Below, piece by piece: positions 15,140-23,787 of a stretch of 64,000 nt of DNA. How positions within the stretch are numbered: the first letter of the stretch is position 1; each line of letters opens with the position of its first letter. The DNA is taken from assembly GCA_021772025.1 (NCBI GenBank), contig JAETNT010000003.1, forward strand, positions 114,670 to 178,669. Direction: 5' to 3'. The notes below the pieces were generated by a model. It was not told where the DNA came from, made no database searches, and saw only the letters and a list, made by a program, of their open reading frames with translations. This DNA is from Enterocloster bolteae. GTDB lineage: Bacteria > Bacillota > Clostridia > Lachnospirales > Lachnospiraceae. The translations under genes were made by a program, and so were the position numbers.

Positions 15140-15577
15140 TTAAGAATAGTCATCCGTCGATGATTCATCCTCATCTTCCCAGTCCTCATGAGTTGTCATA
15201 GAATGTCCGGAACTGCCGTAGAACTCTTTTCCAACTACATTCCGCTGATGCCGGGATGTTTCTACTAAATCGGAAAGCATTTCTCTGATTTTTCTGGGTT
15301 TTGCTATGTTTTCCAGACGAATTTCCGGTGTTTTATCCACCTTTGCAGTGATAATCAACGTTCCCGTGCCGAATATTTTTCCAGCTAAAGTTTGTTCCAT
15401 GGTAATATCTACGATGCGATACAGCAGAGTTTCTTCCACTACAGTCTTAAAAAATCCCTGCTCAATCATTAAACGCTCATCCGTAATATAGTATTTCGTA
15501 AATGTCCAGGGAAACCAAAGAACATGCTTTTTATCCTTCCAATGTACCTGGATATCTTTATTGATAGTCTCTGCCAT
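15140..15577 (-). CDS. PH-like domain protein (bacterial PH, YdbS/YvbH type)
   Basis: 145 residues. ATG 15577 is 8 bases after AAGGAGG; an upstream in-frame TTG sits too close to it. Residues 25-100 resemble the bacterial PH fold: YYITDERLMIEQG, then TLLYRIVDITMEQTL and GTGTLII. Instead of the usual membrane helices there is only a weakly hydrophobic WFPWTF segment, and the C-terminus is a very acidic tail. It is last in the ttcA-like - xer - PH operon. Function unknown; membrane or protein association is an inference. Confidence 0.75.
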   Translation of the reverse strand: MAETINKDIQVHWKDKKHVLWFPWTFTKYYITDERLMIEQGFFKTVVEETLLYRIVDITMEQTLAGKIFGTGTLIITAKVDKTPEIRLENIAKPRKIREMLSDLVETSRHQRNVVGKEFYGSSGHSMTTHEDWEDEDESSTDDYS

Positions 15578-15608
15578 AGCCAAATCCTCCTTAACCTATC
15601 AGTTTATT

Positions 15609-16664
15609 TTATGATTCTTTGCGAAGCTTTACTGCATTTCTGGCACTTCTGCGACGCTCGTCCTCCAGAGCGGCATAATGCTTTTTAGTCGTATTTACAT
15701 CACTGTGCCCCAGAACATCTGCAACCAGATAGATATCCCCGGTCTCACGGTAAAGATTGGTTCCATAAGTGCTGCGAAGCTTGTGTGGGGTAATTTTTTT
15801 ATTAGGCGTTACTATACGGGAATATTTTTTTACCAGATTTTCTACGCTTCTTACTGCCAAACGCTTTTTTTGCAGAGAGAGAAACAATGCGTCCTCATGA
15901 CCTTTTTCCGGAAGGATTTTTTTTCGCTCATCTAAGTAGTCTAAGAGAGCGTCTTCCACTTCCCGACCGAAATAAACGGTGACCTCTTTTCCTCCCTTTC
16001 TGTGAATTTGGATTCCGCCATTCTTTAAGTCTATATCATTAAGATTTAACCCCACACATTCAGAGACGCGGATACCTGTGCCCAACATAAGAGTAAGAAG
16101 AGCCAGATCCCGTACTTTTGTTTTATCATGGAAGTTTTTCTGCTTTGGAGTAAGATTGTCTCCTTTTTCCACCTCATCTAACAGAAGGACTACCTCATCA
16201 ATATCTAACCGAATAATTTCTTTTTCATGCAGTTTTGGAAGCTGAACCAAAGCCGCCGGATTATTTTTTAATTTTTCTGTCCGGAAGAAATAGTTATAAA
16301 AACTTTTTAAGGAAGAAATTTTCCTCATAATTCCTCGTTCCCGGTTTACTATTTCCTGCCCTTGTGCATTGTCGCGGTATTTTAAGTATTCCATATATTC
16401 TTCCAAATCCGTAACTGTAATCTGATCTAAATCGTCCAGGGAAATTTCCTTGATATCTTTAGCACGAAAATAAGGATTTTCTTCTTGTAAAAAGTGAAAG
16501 AATACACTTAAGTCATAGGCATAGGCAATTCTGGTTCTTGATGAAGTTCTTGGTTCAATACCACGAAAAAATTCCGGGCAGAAGAGCGGAAGAGCTCCAA
16601 TAAGCTCTCTTAAATGCTTTACATTTTCAATATCTTTTTGTTCATAATAAGAAAGACTTTTCAT
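15609..16664 (-). CDS. Xer-type tyrosine recombinase
   Basis: 351 residues. It has an N-terminal SAM-like core-binding domain (about 35-145) and a C-terminal catalytic domain with the full set: Arg199 (GTGIRVSE), Lys223, His294 and Arg297 (HKLRS), His320 (LGHSDVN) and nucleophile Tyr330. Length and the extra helix before the catalytic Arg recall XerS, the single dimer-resolving recombinase of streptococci, more than XerC/XerD (about 300 residues). No phage genes or att-like repeats flank it. It starts inside the stop of the ttcA-like gene (ATGA). Confidence 0.85.
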   Translation of the reverse strand: MKSLSYYEQKDIENVKHLRELIGALPLFCPEFFRGIEPRTSSRTRIAYAYDLSVFFHFLQEENPYFRAKDIKEISLDDLDQITVTDLEEYMEYLKYRDNAQGQEIVNRERGIMRKISSLKSFYNYFFRTEKLKNNPAALVQLPKLHEKEIIRLDIDEVVLLLDEVEKGDNLTPKQKNFHDKTKVRDLALLTLMLGTGIRVSECVGLNLNDIDLKNGGIQIHRKGGKEVTVYFGREVEDALLDYLDERKKILPEKGHEDALFLSLQKKRLAVRSVENLVKKYSRIVTPNKKITPHKLRSTYGTNLYRETGDIYLVADVLGHSDVNTTKKHYAALEDERRRSARNAVKLRKES

Positions 16665-17392
16665 AAAAGCTCACCTCTTTTCTGCCAACCATCAATTTTT
16701 CCGTCTAGTATGGCATGAAACATGCACGTCTTAGCCCCTGGATTTTCCCGTTCCAATTGCTTTGTCAAGTTTTTAACATATTCTCGTCTAGTATGTCCAT
16801 CTACGGGACAGGGGTTTTTACATACAGGAAGTTTGTATTTATTTTGAAATCCAATCACTTCAGCTTCTGAAACATAAATCATAGGCCGAATAACGGATAA
16901 TCCCATCCGATCTAGATAGGTATTAGGAGAAAACACATGAAAGCGCCCCTCATATAAAAGGGAGAGCAGCATGGTTTCAATTACATCATCTTTGTGATGA
17001 GCATAGGCAATTTTATTGCACCCAAGTTCCTTTGCTTTTAAATTTAAAGCTCCTTTTCGCATTTTTGCACATAAAGAACAAGGGTTCGATTCTTTGCGGA
17101 TATCAAACAATATATTTCCTATGTCAGTTTTTACAACGAAATACGGAACAGATAATTTATCGCAAAGCAGCTGTATTGATTCCAAGGATAAATGACCAAG
17201 CCCTAAATCCACAGTAATTCCTACTATAGAAAATCTTTTAGGATAAAATTTCATGAGCTCATTTAAAGCATATAGAAGAGCAAGGCTATCTTTACCCCCA
17301 GAAATTCCCACTGCAATACAGTCATTTTCATCAATCATATGGTAGGCATCAATTGCCTTTCGGGTTAAACTTAATAAGCGTTGAAGCTTCAT
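16661..17392 (-). CDS. TtcA-like tRNA 2-thiolation ATPase
   Basis: 243 residues, PP-loop ATP pyrophosphatase. The P-loop SGGKDS lies at 31-36. Cys105/Cys108 (NPCSLC) and Cys195 (KNPCPVDG) match the three iron-sulfur cluster ligands of TtcA, which makes 2-thiocytidine at tRNA position 32. The start follows AAAGGACTTCTTTC. It is the first gene of a three-gene operon with xer and the PH-domain gene. The upstream region carries the repeats listed next. The substrate could be another tRNA base. Confidence 0.82.
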   Translation of the reverse strand: MKLQRLLSLTRKAIDAYHMIDENDCIAVGISGGKDSLALLYALNELMKFYPKRFSIVGITVDLGLGHLSLESIQLLCDKLSVPYFVVKTDIGNILFDIRKESNPCSLCAKMRKGALNLKAKELGCNKIAYAHHKDDVIETMLLSLLYEGRFHVFSPNTYLDRMGLSVIRPMIYVSEAEVIGFQNKYKLPVCKNPCPVDGHTRREYVKNLTKQLERENPGAKTCMFHAILDGKIDGWQKRGELL

Positions 17393-17410
17393 GAAAGAAG
17401 TCCTTTCTGT

Positions 17411-17449
17411 TTAAACTATTCGTTAAACTATTCTTTCGCGAATAGTTAA
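17411..17449. repeat. Tandem and inverted repeat upstream of ttcA-xer operon
   Basis: TTAAACTATTC occurs at 17411-17421 and again at 17423-17433 (period 12), followed by the inverted copy GAATAGTTAA at 17440-17449. The second and third copies form AACTATTC/GAATAGTT with a TTTCGC loop. There is no T-run on either strand, so this looks like an operator or attenuator more than a terminator. Confidence 0.6.
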
Positions 17450-17460
17450 AGATAGCCATC

Positions 17461-19593
17461 TCATCTTGATTCTTCTGTAATATTTATTACATCTCCCTCT
17501 CTAAGAACCTGCTGAAATCTTCCTGCCTCGCCATTAACATTTAAAGATACCGTTCCCTTTGGATGATCTAAATCAATATCTGAATGCTCAATTAGATCCA
17601 TAAGATAGTAAGGACGTCCGTCTGCCTTCTTAGGAAGACGCAGGGGAGATCCATTAAAATGGAACAAAACAGTCTCTGTTTCCTGTTCAGGCTTTTCTGT
17701 GTCTGTGATATTCTCCTCCTTAGCCGATTCCTCTTCAGCCGGTTCATTTCTTATAGGCATTATCTCAACATCCGGCTGTTCAGATACGGTTGTAGAAGAA
17801 CCATTTAATTCTTCAGCTGCGCTTTCTTTTTCTGTATCTGCTTCCTCAATTTTTTCGCCTTCTTGAACTTCTTTTGTTGCTAAGATGGTCTCTTCTGGCA
17901 GAATGGCCTCAGCTTCCGGGAAGTCCTCTTGAGGAAGCTCCTCTTCCGGCAGCTTTATAAAGATCACATCCCCATTTTTTAAAAGGGTTTTTAAAGGCAC
18001 CCGGACTCCATTGACAGTCACGTCCTCACTTAAATCAACTCCCTCAATATCCTTCAAACAAACTCGGGCCGGAGCACCATGGACAGCCGGAACAAATTCG
18101 ATATTGTCCCCTGCATGGATCACATCAGAAAGCTTTCCCTCTTTCTGATTGATAAACAGAGATGCGGGTTCCGAGGGGGTGCCATAAAATACCTTCCGCT
18201 TTCCATTGATGGTTACGGTCAAATTAGCTCCTGTACGTCCCATAATATCCCGGAAATTATAGCCGTTCATCATTAAAAGATTCAAAGCCGTAAAAGTTCC
18301 GCTGCGGAACAGCTTAGCAGGATTGTTATTAAGAATCACCCGGAAACTGTCATTGATCATGTTTAATCCAGACGAAATAGCAATGCCAAGAGGAGTAGCA
18401 TATTCCGGATTATTTAAATCATATTCTTTGGAAAATGCATTGGCCTGGAAATAATTTCCGGCAATAGCCACCCGGCTGTCGTCCATTCCCAATGCCTCTG
18501 TGATATAATCCTTCAGTCCTGCCAGTTTACTGCCTCCACCAGCCAGAAATAGAGCTGACGGAGCTGTCCCATTTATCTCCACCACCTTATCGGCAATTTC
18601 CTTGGAAAGAGCTTCCTGGGAACCCTGAATGCATTTACTCAAATCTGATTTGGAAATCTTCTGCTCTAGTCCCAGAATATTAGGAAAAGTTATTTCTTCC
18701 TGATTCTCCAACTGGGCTTTCATGGATTCAGCTGTAGGGAAATCTACCAGATAGTTTTTCATGATAGTCTCTGTAATCTCATCCCCTGCCATAGTAGCCA
18801 TGGTGTAGCCCGTTACACTTCCCCCTACGCATGCGGCGATATCCGAAGTTCCTGCTCCAATATCTACAAGAACCAAGTTGAGAAGCCTGATATTCTCCGG
18901 AATCGCTGCATTGATAGCTGCGATAGGTTCCAAAGTCATGCTGGCCACTTCAAGTCCTGTTTTGTTCATAGTGGTATAAAGGCTTTCCACTACCTCGCTG
19001 GGAAGGAATGTTGCAATAAGATCCACTTTAATTTGGTGCCCTCGGTGATCTTTTAAATTAGAAATTACATATTGATCTAAGAAATACTGGCATACCGTAT
19101 AGCCAACCAGATAATAACGGCGAGAGTCATCTGCCGCCTCATTCTCCGCATCAAACGCTTCTTCTGCTTTCGTAATCGCCCCTGATTCCAGACGGCTGAT
19201 AATCTCATCATCAATCAGCTGTGTTCCAGGCAATTCCAATTCATAATCTGCCCGTTTGGTTCTCAGGGCGCGCCCTGCCGCCGCCACACAGACTCTCTCC
19301 AATTTAATGTGGGTTTTAGCCTCCAAACGCTTTTTTACCTTTTTTGCGACAGCCGTTACCTTCTCAATATTCTCAATCTGCCCGTCTATCATAGCCCGTT
19401 CTGTATGTTCCTCTTTTTCTACCGCAATGACATTGAGCCGGCCATCTTCCACAATGCCTACCATTCCTATTATACTTCTGGTTCCAATGTCCATAGCCAG
19501 AATCACATTATTGGTCTGGGCCTTCATAGAACCTCTCGACGAAGTCGAACCTTTTTTCGCTGCAGATGTTTTCCTTACTTGCCCTCTAGCCAT
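17461..19593 (-). CDS. FtsA-like actin-fold protein with long beta-grasp-like tail
   Basis: 710 residues, against about 420 for canonical FtsA. Residues 29-410 form the actin/SHS2 ATPase fold: phosphate 1 motif MDIGTRS, phosphate 2 VDIGAGTSDIA (243-253) and the adenosine motif LAGGGSKL (350-357). The tail (415-710) holds short stretches typical of ThiS/ubiquitin-like folds (VTINGKRK.., VTVNGVRVPL..GDVIFI, VSLNVNGEAG..GDVINI), separated by a Glu-rich linker at about 550-640. No C-terminal amphipathic membrane helix of the FtsA kind is evident. It is monocistronic with its own promoter. It is probably envelope- or division-linked; it could equally be PilM-like. Confidence 0.75.
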   Translation of the reverse strand: MARGQVRKTSAAKKGSTSSRGSMKAQTNNVILAMDIGTRSIIGMVGIVEDGRLNVIAVEKEEHTERAMIDGQIENIEKVTAVAKKVKKRLEAKTHIKLERVCVAAAGRALRTKRADYELELPGTQLIDDEIISRLESGAITKAEEAFDAENEAADDSRRYYLVGYTVCQYFLDQYVISNLKDHRGHQIKVDLIATFLPSEVVESLYTTMNKTGLEVASMTLEPIAAINAAIPENIRLLNLVLVDIGAGTSDIAACVGGSVTGYTMATMAGDEITETIMKNYLVDFPTAESMKAQLENQEEITFPNILGLEQKISKSDLSKCIQGSQEALSKEIADKVVEINGTAPSALFLAGGGSKLAGLKDYITEALGMDDSRVAIAGNYFQANAFSKEYDLNNPEYATPLGIAISSGLNMINDSFRVILNNNPAKLFRSGTFTALNLLMMNGYNFRDIMGRTGANLTVTINGKRKVFYGTPSEPASLFINQKEGKLSDVIHAGDNIEFVPAVHGAPARVCLKDIEGVDLSEDVTVNGVRVPLKTLLKNGDVIFIKLPEEELPQEDFPEAEAILPEETILATKEVQEGEKIEEADTEKESAAEELNGSSTTVSEQPDVEIMPIRNEPAEEESAKEENITDTEKPEQETETVLFHFNGSPLRLPKKADGRPYYLMDLIEHSDIDLDHPKGTVSLNVNGEAGRFQQVLREGDVINITEESR

Positions 19594-19667
19594 ATCTCCT
19601 CCTGTATTACCTAAAAATATTTATGGTTGTATAATCAACAGCCTTCCCTCCATTACATTCTTCTATC

Positions 19668-19696
19668 ATTATAGTAAAATCTCTCATTAATGTAAA
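19668..19696 (-). promoter_or_regulatory. Promoter of the FtsA-like gene
   Basis: Minus strand: TTTACA (19691-19696), 17 bases, TATAAT (19668-19673), about 75 bases before the start codon. Confidence 0.8.
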
Positions 19697-19705
19697 TAAT
19701 TTTAT

Positions 19706-19758
19706 TATAGAGAATCCGGCAAAAGACGTCAGAGACGCCTTTTGCCGGATTCTCTATA
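19706..19758 (-). terminator. Strong terminator after the LCP gene
   Basis: A 20-base perfect stem (19706-19725 with 19739-19758, core GAATCCGGCAAAAG) with a 13-base loop, lying between the LCP stop and the promoter of the FtsA-like gene. Confidence 0.85.
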
Positions 19759-19806
19759 ACCTTTATTCTGGTTTGGCAGCTGCTATTAAGAAAGTTAATG
19801 AATTGT

Positions 19807-21549
19807 TCAGGAAGCTTCAAGGCCAGAATGAATAATACCCACATCATTCCCGGACGTATTCGGGGCCGGAAGGCCTATGCCAGGACCTTCCGGCTCCGGA
19901 ATTGCCGGAGAGGTGGGGCCATTAGGCGATGGACCTGTTCCAGGACTTGGGAAATTGCCTGCCTCAGAATTTCCATTTCCAATGGTGTCAGACGGGCCAG
20001 ACGGAGGCGGTGAAATCGTCTCTTCTTCATCTGTATCATCAATAGATGGAGCGGGAACTTGTTCTTCTGACTCTTCTCCCCCATCGTCTTTTGTCTCTGT
20101 CTCGGATTCTGATTCCTCCTCTGAAGTCTCCGCAACTGAAGTCTCTTCTATAGTAGGGGAAGGCGCCGGAGCTGCTGTTTCTTCCACAACAGGCTTAGGG
20201 GGCTGAGATTGGCTATTCTGGTTATTTCCGTTTCCCTGGCCCTCTGAATCCTTGACAGGCGGATTATAAATGAATCCTGGGATCTCTCCTTCTTCATAAA
20301 TGCCAGTAGTCTGAGCAATTTTATTGCTGATTTCTCTTACTGCCGGTGAAACAATATATGCGGCATCCTGGCCATACAGGAACTGGTGTAAAGCGGCTAC
20401 ATTGCTTTCCAGAGTCATAGGAATAACGCAGTCTAATTTACCGATCCTGGCAGTCGTTTTCGCAAAGGGGAATCCTGCGGTCTGCCCTATTTCATATTTT
20501 GCAATATTTTTGGCGATGGGCATTAAATCTTCCGCACCTACACTAGTAGAAAGCTGAGGAAGAACTCCCATTACAATATTGGTAAGTACAGAAATATCGG
20601 CCTGCTTTGCCTTTTCCAAAGCCAGCATAATTACCTTGCGCTGACGTTCCGTACGATTAAAATCTGTATCCATCAGACGAAGGCGGCAATAAGCTACAGC
20701 CTGAACTCCGTCCAGGTGATTCATTCCCCCGTGTTCCAAATGGTAAGATCCCACTCCTGTGGATTCTACGGTTTCTGTAATAAAGGAGTTGATGTAAGCA
20801 AACTCTTTATCTGTAATCTCCAAATCAATTCCGCCTAACAAATTAATAGCATCAGCAACGGCTTTCCAGTTAAAAGTGGCATAATCATCGATTTGAATAT
20901 CCAAATTGCGTTCCAGCGCTTTCACTGCCTGTTCATGGCCGCCTAGGAAATACGCCTCATTGATCTTATCAAAACGTCCCTCTTTATCAATCTGCAGATA
21001 AGTGTCTCGGTACACAGAAACCAAACGGATTTCATTTGTTTTCTTGTTGATGCTGCAAATAATCTCCACATCTGAAAGTGCCCCCTTCTCCAGCCCTCCT
21101 CCTCTGGAATCTACACCAAAAACCGCTATGTTCCAGTATCCGTCCCGGAGTTTCCACCATCTTTGAACAAATAGTGCTCCTGCAATTACAGCAATTGCAA
21201 GGAGAATTCCCAGCAAAATTTTTCCGGCTTTTCCGGATCTTTTTTTATTTCTGCGGCTATGGCTTGTATTTGGCCGGCTGCTTCTATAATCTTCTACCTG
21301 TCTTACGCCGGATTTTTTCTGACCGCTTCCAGAGCGGCTTTTGCGTCTACGCATACGTTCAATTTCGTCCTCATATGGTTCATCCGCTTCTGTTCTGTGA
21401 AAACTTCTTTCTCTTGGAAGAGCTTCAAAAGCTTCCTCCTCATCATAGTCAAATTCCATATCATCAAAATAGCCGCCGGCATCTGCATCCAAATCCATGT
21501 CTTGAAAATTATCAGAATCGCTGTAAGGATAATCGTTATGGTATTTCAT
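19807..21549 (-). CDS. LytR-CpsA-Psr (LCP) family cell wall glycopolymer ligase
   Basis: 580 residues. A long acidic then basic cytoplasmic N-terminus (1-107) is followed by one membrane helix (about 111-128) and the extracellular LCP domain (about 138-330). Its pyrophosphate-binding residues include VDSRG (146-150), VSVYRDTYL and CRLRLMDTDFNRTERQR. LCP enzymes move undecaprenyl-linked polymers to peptidoglycan. The last 150 residues are Pro/Ser/Glu/Gly-rich and disordered. The start follows AAAGGAGAATATATTAG. It shares an operon with the NlpC/P60 gene 29 bases upstream and ends in a strong terminator. Confidence 0.9.
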   Translation of the reverse strand: MKYHNDYPYSDSDNFQDMDLDADAGGYFDDMEFDYDEEEAFEALPRERSFHRTEADEPYEDEIERMRRRKSRSGSGQKKSGVRQVEDYRSSRPNTSHSRRNKKRSGKAGKILLGILLAIAVIAGALFVQRWWKLRDGYWNIAVFGVDSRGGGLEKGALSDVEIICSINKKTNEIRLVSVYRDTYLQIDKEGRFDKINEAYFLGGHEQAVKALERNLDIQIDDYATFNWKAVADAINLLGGIDLEITDKEFAYINSFITETVESTGVGSYHLEHGGMNHLDGVQAVAYCRLRLMDTDFNRTERQRKVIMLALEKAKQADISVLTNIVMGVLPQLSTSVGAEDLMPIAKNIAKYEIGQTAGFPFAKTTARIGKLDCVIPMTLESNVAALHQFLYGQDAAYIVSPAVREISNKIAQTTGIYEEGEIPGFIYNPPVKDSEGQGNGNNQNSQSQPPKPVVEETAAPAPSPTIEETSVAETSEEESESETETKDDGGEESEEQVPAPSIDDTDEEETISPPPSGPSDTIGNGNSEAGNFPSPGTGPSPNGPTSPAIPEPEGPGIGLPAPNTSGNDVGIIHSGLEAS

Positions 21550-21578
21550 CTAATATATTCTCCTTTGTTAAGCTCCAT

Positions 21579-23573
21579 TTAGTCAATCAAGTTTCGGTAA
21601 TAAGGCCAGTCTGCTTCCATGGTTTTGACGGTTACATTGTTGACAGAACCGCTGGACTCATGGATAACTTCCATCTGACCGTTTGGAGCCCAGCCAAGAA
21701 ACATAACTACATGAGCGCCTGTTCCGGTTTTTAAAATGATATCTCCCGGCTTCAGATCAGACCTTTTTATAGGACGTCCGCAAAGAGCTAGGCTGCTTGT
21801 GCTCTCTCCGGCAAGTCTATTCCCCGTGACAGACCAGTAAACCCAGTTTATCCAACCAGAACAATCAAGCCCTTTCAAGATTCTTCCTTTGGTATCCGGA
21901 TTGATAGGAGTTCCGAAAAAGTTTCCCTCATATCCGGAACGAGAAGGTTTTCCTCCCCAATAATAAGGTACTTTTCCAACAGAAGATAAGGCAAACTGGA
22001 TAATCTCCTTCCTTTTTCTGGAAATCCCATTGGGAAGCTTATCCATATAAGCTTCAATTTCACCAGCAGACAGAGGATTTCTCATACTGATGGTGGAAAT
22101 ACTTAAACCGTAATTTTTATACCAATCCTGAGAACTAATGGCTTTTACCATCTGAATACTATAGGGATCCCAGCCATCCCATCCGCCTTCTTCCATATTT
22201 TCCGGATTGTTCCCAATGGCATCCGCATGTAAAAGCCCCTTGGAATCATCAACTCCCAAAATCTTAATGGAAATATTTAAATCTACATGACCTGGACAAT
22301 CCTCTTTACCGCCAGAGGATTTGTTCCTTTTCTGTGTTGTTGGTTCAGAGCCAGAAGGTTTGCCGGAGGAAGAGGACTCCTTAGGCAAGTTTTGGGGGGT
22401 AGGGGCTTCTATCTCAAAAGCTTCCTGTATCCGCAACGAATTTTCTTCTGTCTCCCCGGTGTCTGAGGCAGAAACACTGCTTTCTTCCTGTAAATAGGAC
22501 TCATCCTGAGCAACAGCAGCATTTGCCGGCGTTGCCATAAGCTCCTGACCGGGTCCGACATTGTCCCATTGATGAGGATCCACCGTATTTTTTTGAATGA
22601 CTCCCCCGTTTGTGGTAGCTTCGGTTATAGGAATAATCGGTCCCTCATCATCTATCTCCTTGGAAGCGGAGACAGCCGTCGCCGCATCAACGGATTTTTC
22701 ATACTCATTAGAGGTTTCCACATCTTTTTCTTTGGAAGACTCTTCCAGGGAATCTTTTTTTTCCTTTTGTCCGTTTTCCGTATATTCTGACCAAGAGCCC
22801 AGCTCTGCCGCCAGCTCTGCTTCCTCCTCTTCTTGTATCAGTTCTTCCATGGATAAATCCAGGCAGCCATCACAGTAATAAACTTTGCTTATGCTATAGG
22901 AATAACTATGGGAAGCCGTCCATAAACGGTTTGCATATTCTTTAAAGCTTTCCGCATCCATGACATCCGTCTGAAAAGTGTAGACGCTTGCCATAGAAAG
23001 AATTTCTTTTACATTAGAATAACCGCTAATTGCCTTTCCGCTTCCGTTAACAAAAGAAATATTAACTCTTTTCCAATTATTAATCAGCCAGGTATCAGGA
23101 TTATCCGGATCATGGGACTCATCAGTCGGATTATATTTTCCATAAACAGCCGACACTGGCTTTCCCAGGCTGGATGCCATTTTGGCCGGCTTAATATCAG
23201 CCAAATCATATATGGCCGCAAGCCAGTCCGAGTCTTTTATGGTAAGCTCTTTATATACCCTTCCGGCATAACTGTTCATTACATCTGATTCATCCGCCCC
23301 TTCCGGAAAATAATAAGCCAGATTTAACTGGGTAATAGAAGGCTTATAAGCATCCGGTTCTGTTTCTTCTGCCCTGCTTTCTGTCTCCTCTACCTCAATA
23401 CTCTCTGTCTCCTCAGGAACAGAAATTTCTTCTTTTGCAGGCATATTTTGTACCGGTAAGGCTGGTTCTGCAGGTATATAGGACTCTGTTAGTATGCCGT
23501 TTACGATTCCAGCCGCCAAAAGGATAAGCGCTGCAATTGCCTGTTTTTTATTTTCTTTCTTCCAAATAGCCAT
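21579..23573 (-). CDS. Secreted/anchored protein with C-terminal NlpC/P60 peptidase domain
   Basis: 664 residues. An uncleaved-looking N-terminal membrane segment (about 10-28) is followed by a Glu-rich stretch, an alpha/beta domain of unknown type (about 80-260), a long low-complexity Ser/Glu/Thr linker and a C-terminal NlpC/P60 domain of about 145 residues. Catalytic Cys (LDCSGW), His (GAHVVMFLG) and a third His (VIHESSG) are all present, so it should cleave peptidoglycan stem peptides. Followed by the LCP gene in one operon, which suggests a joint role in wall remodelling. The middle domain was not recognised. Confidence 0.8.
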   Translation of the reverse strand: MAIWKKENKKQAIAALILLAAGIVNGILTESYIPAEPALPVQNMPAKEEISVPEETESIEVEETESRAEETEPDAYKPSITQLNLAYYFPEGADESDVMNSYAGRVYKELTIKDSDWLAAIYDLADIKPAKMASSLGKPVSAVYGKYNPTDESHDPDNPDTWLINNWKRVNISFVNGSGKAISGYSNVKEILSMASVYTFQTDVMDAESFKEYANRLWTASHSYSYSISKVYYCDGCLDLSMEELIQEEEEAELAAELGSWSEYTENGQKEKKDSLEESSKEKDVETSNEYEKSVDAATAVSASKEIDDEGPIIPITEATTNGGVIQKNTVDPHQWDNVGPGQELMATPANAAVAQDESYLQEESSVSASDTGETEENSLRIQEAFEIEAPTPQNLPKESSSSGKPSGSEPTTQKRNKSSGGKEDCPGHVDLNISIKILGVDDSKGLLHADAIGNNPENMEEGGWDGWDPYSIQMVKAISSQDWYKNYGLSISTISMRNPLSAGEIEAYMDKLPNGISRKRKEIIQFALSSVGKVPYYWGGKPSRSGYEGNFFGTPINPDTKGRILKGLDCSGWINWVYWSVTGNRLAGESTSSLALCGRPIKRSDLKPGDIILKTGTGAHVVMFLGWAPNGQMEVIHESSGSVNNVTVKTMEADWPYYRNLID

Positions 23574-23700
23574 GGAATTTTTTAACCACCTTAAATATTC
23601 TGAAATATTACCATACTAAAACACCATAATAGTATAGCACAGTCTATAACCGAATAACAGAACCTATTTTTTAAATATTCTTTAAGATTTTTGCAATAAA

Positions 23701-23747
23701 AAAGACCTGCCGCAGAATAAAGTTTTTATATTCTGATGCAAGTCTTT
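23701..23747 (-). terminator. Terminator after the cytidylate-kinase-like gene
   Basis: Minus strand: AAAGACTTGC and GCAGGTCTTT form a 10-base stem with one mismatch, with an inner AGAAT/ATTCT pair, followed by a TTTT run. The remaining 130 bases up to the NlpC gene show only weak promoter candidates. Confidence 0.7.
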
Positions 23748-23787
23748 CATGGACCCGATTAAAAGTCCTCCTGGTTCTGTTGCTCTC

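Noticed and set aside
15609..16664. Tyrosine recombinase as a sign of a prophage or integrative element
   Set aside because: There are no structural, excision or replication genes and no att-like repeats around it, and it is translationally coupled to a housekeeping gene.
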